DNA of 8,876 bases from assembly GCA_964345225.1 (NCBI GenBank), contig CAYFQB010000079.1, positions 1 through 8,876 of the forward strand, given 5' to 3'. The stretch comes from CAYFQB01 sp964345225. Its GTDB lineage: Bacteria; Nitrospirota; Thermodesulfovibrionia; Thermodesulfovibrionales; UBA6898. Below are positions 6,094-8,876 of the stretch, piece after piece. Positions within the stretch are counted from its first letter, which is position 1, and every line of letters begins with the position of its first letter. A model generated the notes under the pieces. The model was not told where the DNA came from. It saw nothing but the letters and a program-made list of their open reading frames with translations, and made no database searches. The translations under genes were made by a program, and so were the position numbers.

Positions 6094-7074
6094 TCATAGA
6101 GTCTTCAGACTGTTTACGAATTCCCGGTTTTCAAGGTACCAGGAAATTGTCTTCTTGACGCCTTCTTCAAATGAGGTCTTTGGCTTCCACCCAAGTTTTG
6201 ATCTTGATTTTTCGATATCAGCCCATGTAGCAACAACATCGGCTGGATGTCGTGATGAAAAATTTATAACTGCCTTCTTGTTTAGTTCTTTTTCTATCAT
6301 ATTTATTGCATTCATAAGCTCAACGGGATTGTCATTGCCGAGATTAAATATTTCATAGCCAAAGTTTTTCAGGCATTGCAGTGTTCCATCCGCAATATCA
6401 TCTATATATGAAAAGTCTCTCTGCTGCTTACCGTCGCCGTATACAGTGATGGGGATACCATTATCTATGTTTTTTATGAATATGAATATACTCATATCTG
6501 GTCTGCCGGCAGGGCCGTAAACAGTAAAGTACCTTGGTATGCTTATATCGATACCATAAAGAAAATGGTAGCTATAACAAAGCACTTCTGCCCCTTTTTT
6601 AGTTGCAGAATAAGGTGCTAAAGGTGAATCTGTAAAGCTGCTCTCTTTGAATGGCATCTCGTTAAGTCCATACAGGCTTGATGTGGATGCCAGGACAAAT
6701 TTCTTGGTATTAAAATCTTTGCAGCATTCAAGAAGGTTTAATGTGCCTTTAACATTAGTGTCAAGGTAAACCCATGGGTCTAGAACAGATGCCCTTACAC
6801 CTGCCCTTGCCGCAAGATTTATAACAGCATCAATCTTGTTGTTGGAGAATATTTCCCTTATTTTTAGGTAGTCAGAGATATCAGCCTTAACAAAAGAAAA
6901 AACATTATTTTTCTTTAAAGACTTTAAAGACCGAAGACGCCATTCCTTTAGGGTAATGTCATAATAATCGTTTAAATTATCGACCCCGATTACTTTATTG
7001 TCATTTGCCAGAAGCTGCTCTGTAACCTTCCAGCCTATAAACCCTGCACATCCTGTCACAATTATTGTCTTCAT
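6094..7074 (-). CDS. UDP-glucuronate 4-epimerase-type NAD-dependent sugar epimerase (extended SDR)
   Basis: The 326-residue protein is an extended short-chain dehydrogenase. An N-terminal Rossmann motif G-C-A-G-F-I-G (8-14) and D32 at the end of the second strand indicate NAD(H) binding. The active site is visible as S130-T131-S132-S133 with Y155-x-x-x-K159 (YSATK). Several stretches point to UDP-glucuronate 4-epimerases rather than plain GalE: NLAARAGVRAS (86-96), PRYFTVYGPAGRPDMS and YGDGKQQRDFSYIDDI. The expected reaction is interconversion of UDP-glucuronate and UDP-galacturonate for surface polysaccharide, in the cytoplasm. Length is normal (about 320-350). No clear Shine-Dalgarno lies in the usual place ahead of the ATG at 7074; the nearest G-rich sequence (GGGGAAGG) is about 20 bases upstream. 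The permease gene follows after 15 bases. No glycosyltransferases or other polysaccharide genes are in the window, which is unusual for this enzyme. Confidence 0.9.
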   Translation of the reverse strand: MKTIIVTGCAGFIGWKVTEQLLANDNKVIGVDNLNDYYDITLKEWRLRSLKSLKKNNVFSFVKADISDYLKIREIFSNNKIDAVINLAARAGVRASVLDPWVYLDTNVKGTLNLLECCKDFNTKKFVLASTSSLYGLNEMPFKESSFTDSPLAPYSATKKGAEVLCYSYHFLYGIDISIPRYFTVYGPAGRPDMSIFIFIKNIDNGIPITVYGDGKQQRDFSYIDDIADGTLQCLKNFGYEIFNLGNDNPVELMNAINMIEKELNKKAVINFSSRHPADVVATWADIEKSRSKLGWKPKTSFEEGVKKTISWYLENREFVNSLKTL

Positions 7075-7193
7075 TTACTATTCTTAACTTAACCTTCCCC
7101 GAGGGCAGTAGCGACCTGCATCGATGAAACCCACTCTCAAATTCACAGTCCATGACCCATAGGTAGAATAACTTACTACCTGCTCCATTTAAG

Positions 7194-7224
7194 TCATTAG
7201 TCACTGGTCATTAGTAATTGGTCA
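7194..7224 (+). repeat. Heptamer tandem repeat (TCATTAG type)
   Basis: Four 7-base units in register: TCATTAG, TCACTGG, TCATTAG and TAATTGG, then a partial TCA. Units of the form GTCATTAGTCATTGG are known in short tandem repeats between genes of cyanobacteria and some other phyla. I note the resemblance but cannot show common origin. Confidence 0.7.
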
Positions 7225-7262
7225 ACAACTGAAAAAGTCTATGGGCAATGGTTACGAAGCCC

Positions 7263-7296
7263 GCCCTGTCAAGTAAGCTTTTCTACTTTACAGGGC
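7263..7296. repeat. Long inverted repeat (hairpin)
   Basis: GCCCTGT (7263-7269) pairs with ACAGGGC (7290-7296). After one mismatch, AAGTA (7271-7275) pairs with TACTT (7284-7288), giving 12 pairs around a loop of 8 that contains most of an AAGCTT palindrome. No T run follows on either strand, so it is better called a palindromic repeat element than a terminator. It may be a mobile palindrome or an RNA-level structure in the deaminase-epimerase gap. Confidence 0.7.
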
Positions 7297-7309
7297 CAGT
7301 TTACTCATC

Positions 7310-7337
7310 GCATGGCGCATGGCGCTCTGCGCATGGT
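7310..7337 (+). repeat. Heptamer tandem repeat (GCATGGC type)
   Basis: Four 7-base units in register: GCATGGC, GCATGGC, GCTCTGC and GCATGGT. This is GC-rich, unlike its surroundings. The complement of one unit (GCCATGC) is at 1943-1949 beside the other heptamer block. Confidence 0.7.
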
Positions 7338-7350
7338 GTTCTTTAACTCC

Positions 7351-7378
7351 TTACTCCTCACTTTTTAATCTTTACTCT
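7351..7378 (+). repeat. Heptamer tandem repeat (TTACTCC type)
   Basis: Units TTACTCC, TCACTTT, TTAATCT and TTACTCT follow each other without gaps, preceded by a shifted TAACTCC at 7344-7350. The units are degenerate, but the 7-base spacing holds. Confidence 0.5.
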
Positions 7379-7404
7379 TTGCCTTTCTATAATCCCTAAA
7401 TCCA

Positions 7405-7436
7405 TGATCTCCTGATCTCCTGATCCCCTGATATCC
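7405..7436 (+). repeat. Octamer tandem repeat (TGATCTCC)
   Basis: Four 8-base units in register: TGATCTCC, TGATCTCC, TGATCCCC and TGATATCC. This is the only block in the region with an 8-base rather than 7-base period. Confidence 0.75.
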
Positions 7437-7447
7437 AGCTAAATGGA

Positions 7448-7513
7448 TTACTTCCTACTTTCCTTTGATCTTTGCGTTTTACTGCTTACTGCCTACTGCT
7501 TACTTCCTACTTT
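7448..7513 (+). repeat. Heptamer repeats (TTACTGC/TTACTTC type) with a duplicated 14-mer
   Basis: Five units run in register at 7479-7513: TTACTGC, TTACTGC, CTACTGC, TTACTTC and CTACTTT. The last two form the 14-mer TTACTTCCTACTTT, which also occurs exactly at 7448-7461. Each copy is followed within about 17 bases by CTTTGCG or TCTTTGCG, so a longer segment may have been duplicated. The block abuts the end of the deaminase gene. Confidence 0.75.
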
Positions 7514-7527
7514 TTATCCTTTGCGCC

Positions 7528-8010
7528 CTAGACACGACCCTTAAGCCAGTTTTTAGGATTTATTACATGATACCTGCCATTCTCGTCAGAGTATACTACT
7601 TTTTTTATTTTTGAATTGAGGATCATCCTTTTACACATCATGCACGGTTCAGAATGACAATATTCTGAACCATCGTTCTCACCTGCTATGTATATTATAG
7701 CACCATTAAGTTCCTCTACAGATGCTCTTATTATTGCATTTGCTTCAGCATGAATGCTGTGGCAAAGCTCGTAACGCTCACCGTGCGGTATCTGTAGTTC
7801 CTTTCTTGTACATCTGCCGACTTCAAGACAGTCCTTCATTCCTGACGGAGCCCCGTTGTAACCGGTGCTTACGATAATATTGTCTTTAGTAATAACAGCT
7901 CCATATTTCCGTCTGAGACATGTAGCCCGGGCGGATACCGCCTTGGCTATATTAATAAAGTATTCGTCCCATCCGGGTCTTGTAAGTTTCTTTCTTTTTT
8001 TAGGAGTCAT
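7528..8010 (-). CDS. Deoxycytidylate (dCMP) deaminase, ComEB family
   Basis: The 160-residue protein is a zinc-dependent cytidine/deoxycytidylate deaminase, converting dCMP to dUMP for thymidylate synthesis in the cytoplasm. The opening RPGWDEYFINIAKAVSARATCLRRKYGAVI (from R11) and TGYNGAPSGMKDC are characteristic of dCMP deaminases. The catalytic HAE motif gives zinc ligand H87 and proton shuttle E89 (HAEANAII), and PCMMC gives ligands C123 and C126. Length is normal. All key residues are present, so it should be active. A sigma-70-type promoter lies 40-70 bases upstream, but no Shine-Dalgarno precedes the ATG, and no better in-frame start exists because R11-P-G-W-D must be included. It is transcribed away from the lipoprotein gene and separated from the epimerase gene by repeats. 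Confidence 0.94.
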   Translation of the reverse strand: MTPKKRKKLTRPGWDEYFINIAKAVSARATCLRRKYGAVITKDNIIVSTGYNGAPSGMKDCLEVGRCTRKELQIPHGERYELCHSIHAEANAIIRASVEELNGAIIYIAGENDGSEYCHSEPCMMCKRMILNSKIKKVVYSDENGRYHVINPKNWLKGRV

Positions 8011-8049
8011 TTTATTAAGCGCTTGGATTTTCTAGTATAAAGTTTAACT

Positions 8050-8079
8050 ATTATAAATTAAGTCTTATGTTTTTGTCAT
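8050..8079 (-). promoter_or_regulatory. Sigma-70-type promoter for the dCMP deaminase gene
   Basis: Reading the - strand, ATGACA (8079-8074, 5 of 6 to TTGACA) is followed after 18 bases by a perfect TATAAT (8055-8050). Transcription would start near 8043, leaving a leader of about 33 nt before the ATG at 8010. Confidence 0.6.
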
Positions 8080-8133
8080 ATCTTACAATAAACAGTAACT
8101 TATTAAGTATATCCTGTAATTAGCATATCAGGT

Positions 8134-8139
8134 TATAAT
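8134..8139 (+). promoter_or_regulatory. Possible -10 box for the right-edge lipoprotein gene
   Basis: A perfect TATAAT lies on the + strand 73 bases before the ATG at 8207. No TTGACA-like box is found 16-18 bases upstream and there is no extended TG, so an activator would be needed if the site is real. Its place in the divergent gap with the deaminase promoter is suitable. Confidence 0.3.
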
Positions 8140-8206
8140 ATATCCTCTCTCGACTCCACCTTGCGTAACTGCCTGATTAGGGTTGAGAGTGAATCTGATA
8201 TACATT

Positions 8207-8876
8207 ATGAATATTAACACATCTGACAAAATCAATTTGGCAGGAGTGGCTGAATGCAGGATTGTATTCAGGAAGTTCCGGAATGCACTTCCATTAAGAA
8301 TACTGGTTAAAGGTTTTTTTATTTCAGCGCAGTATTTGCCTTTAGGGCTTATCAAAATATTACTGATCTGTATACTCATCTTTTCCTGCGCAAAGAAGCA
8401 GACCATAAGACAGCCTGAATTACAACCCCATACAGGGCCGGTGACTATTGAAATCCTAAAACAGTCAGTTGGTCTTAAGGATATCGAGAGTATTAAATCA
8501 CCCCTTGATGTAAAGATTTTCAAAGACGGTGAAAATGCTGGAAGTCTCAATGGTGTTTTTGCATATAAATACCCAGGTCGAATGCGCATAAGTTTTTTTG
8601 GTCCTTTAGGACTGACCGTCACGGACATCATAATATCCAGTGACCTGCTTCAGACATATATACCATCAAAAAACATTATTTATGAATGGAGGTCGCCTGC
8701 CGTCTCATTTAACGGGCTTCGTGATAGCAGTTTCATATACAGCATGGACGATTCAGGAGAAATATTCATTCTTAGTGCCTATAAGCCAGACAATGGATAT
8801 TCAGAACTTGTGGCGGAATATATTTTTGATAAAAAATATCTTATTAACAGGGCTATTATTTTTTATAAGGACGGTT
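8207..8876 (+). CDS. Outer-membrane-type lipoprotein, LolB/DUF4292-like (partial, runs off the right edge)
   Basis: The + frame is open from 8177 to the window end (more than 220 codons) with no stop. A hydrophobic stretch, GLIKILLICILIFSC, ends in the lipobox I-F-S-C with the cysteine codon at 8387-8389; the mature protein then begins CAKKQ. About 160 residues follow, with alternating hydrophobic strands and the stretch YKYPGRMRISFFGPLGLTVTD. This resembles LolB- and DUF4292-type lipoproteins, which have a half-barrel that holds acyl chains; the assignment is by style only. The start is unresolved. ATG at 8207 (used here) puts 60 residues before the cysteine, too long for a normal signal. 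TTG at 8336 gives a normal 17-residue signal but no ribosome binding site. GTG at 8189 has AGGG six bases upstream. The long frame on the opposite strand (8128-8631) is a shadow of this gene. Confidence 0.75.
   Translation, partial: MNINTSDKINLAGVAECRIVFRKFRNALPLRILVKGFFISAQYLPLGLIKILLICILIFSCAKKQTIRQPELQPHTGPVTIEILKQSVGLKDIESIKSPLDVKIFKDGENAGSLNGVFAYKYPGRMRISFFGPLGLTVTDIIISSDLLQTYIPSKNIIYEWRSPAVSFNGLRDSSFIYSMDDSGEIFILSAYKPDNGYSELVAEYIFDKKYLINRAIIFYKDG

Larger units (their letters stand above)
7075..7527. other. Repeat-rich intergenic region between epimerase and dCMP deaminase genes
   Basis: These 453 bases have no credible gene; the one open frame (7001-7204, -) is a chance overlap with the epimerase 5' end. 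The stretch is a mosaic of tandem repeats, mostly of 7-bp units (7194-7224, 7310-7337, 7351-7378, 7448-7461, 7479-7513), one 8-bp block (7405-7436) and a long hairpin (7263-7296). AGGTAG (7161-7166) and CTACCT (7176-7181) form a small inverted repeat in the epimerase leader. No promoter with two good boxes was found for the epimerase gene on the - strand. Confidence 0.7.

Noticed and set aside
7075..7200. Riboswitch in the epimerase leader (GCTACTGCC on the - strand recalls part of cobalamin riboswitches)
   Set aside because: No B12-box-like segment or the other conserved parts could be found, and the gene is not a usual target.
7001..7204. 67-codon open frame on the - strand overlapping the epimerase start
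   Set aside because: It overlaps the true epimerase N-terminus in another frame, starts inside the heptamer repeat and has no family features.
7194..7513. CRISPR array
   Set aside because: Units are only 7-8 bases long, directly adjacent without spacers, and there are no cas genes.
8240..8315. tRNA-like stretch (AGGAGTGGCTGAATG recalling a Leu/Ser tRNA start, GGTTAAAGG recalling a T loop)
   Set aside because: The acceptor ends do not pair, there is no GGTTC T-arm and no anticodon stem. The stretch lies in a coding-like frame.
8128..8631. 167-codon open frame on the - strand
   Set aside because: It is a shadow of the + strand lipoprotein gene, whose frame has a signal peptide, a lipobox and protein-like sequence to the window edge.

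Overview
The window looks like the chromosome of a diderm (Gram-negative) bacterium of low to moderate G+C. Three things suggest this: two clear lipoproteins with lipobox cysteines, two further proteins with Sec-type signal peptides, and strong AGGAGG ribosome binding sites. The protein styles (SYLF lipoprotein, an exported 143-residue protein with a GKGWGVIAKNLGI motif, and a surface protein with a WW/YQGP/GVD C-terminal module) fit Nitrospirota or Desulfobacterota from sediment or groundwater. This placement is an inference from memory of protein families; there is no rRNA or phylogenetic marker here to prove it.

Left third (1-3747, + strand): the window opens in the last 34 codons of an IS110-family transposase. 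Three lone genes for exported proteins follow: a 343-residue surface or secreted protein, a 143-residue exported basic protein, and a SYLF/Ysc84 lipoprotein. Each has its own AGGAGG site and each lies behind 430-560 bases of AT-rich DNA. Those gaps hold two strong intrinsic terminators, a promoter-plus-terminator unit that may encode a small RNA, a degraded gene fragment on the - strand (1735-1917), a block of heptamer repeats and a perfect 9-bp inverted repeat ahead of the lipoprotein gene. The pattern is one of insertion and decay with a few cargo-like genes surviving.

Middle (3829-7074, - strand): a UDP-glucuronate 4-epimerase-type SDR gene is followed after 15 bases by a 749-residue PiT-family phosphate permease with a C-terminal helical PhoU-like region. 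The two are probably cotranscribed, although no shared pathway is obvious. The permease gene converges with the SYLF gene.

Right part (7075-8876): a 453-base non-coding stretch is built largely of short tandem repeats, mostly with a 7-bp period, plus a long hairpin. It separates the epimerase from a dCMP deaminase gene on the - strand. That gene has a good sigma-70-type promoter but no Shine-Dalgarno sequence. Divergent to it, the right edge carries the first part of a + strand lipoprotein gene, cut off by the window and hidden from a closed-ORF search because it has no stop codon here.

I see no convincing new defence, secretion or biosynthetic system. The signals most worth following are the 7-bp-period repeat blocks in two separate gaps, the possible orphan small RNA at about 352-442, the palindromic operator candidate at 3111-3129, and the conserved but uncharacterised exported proteins.
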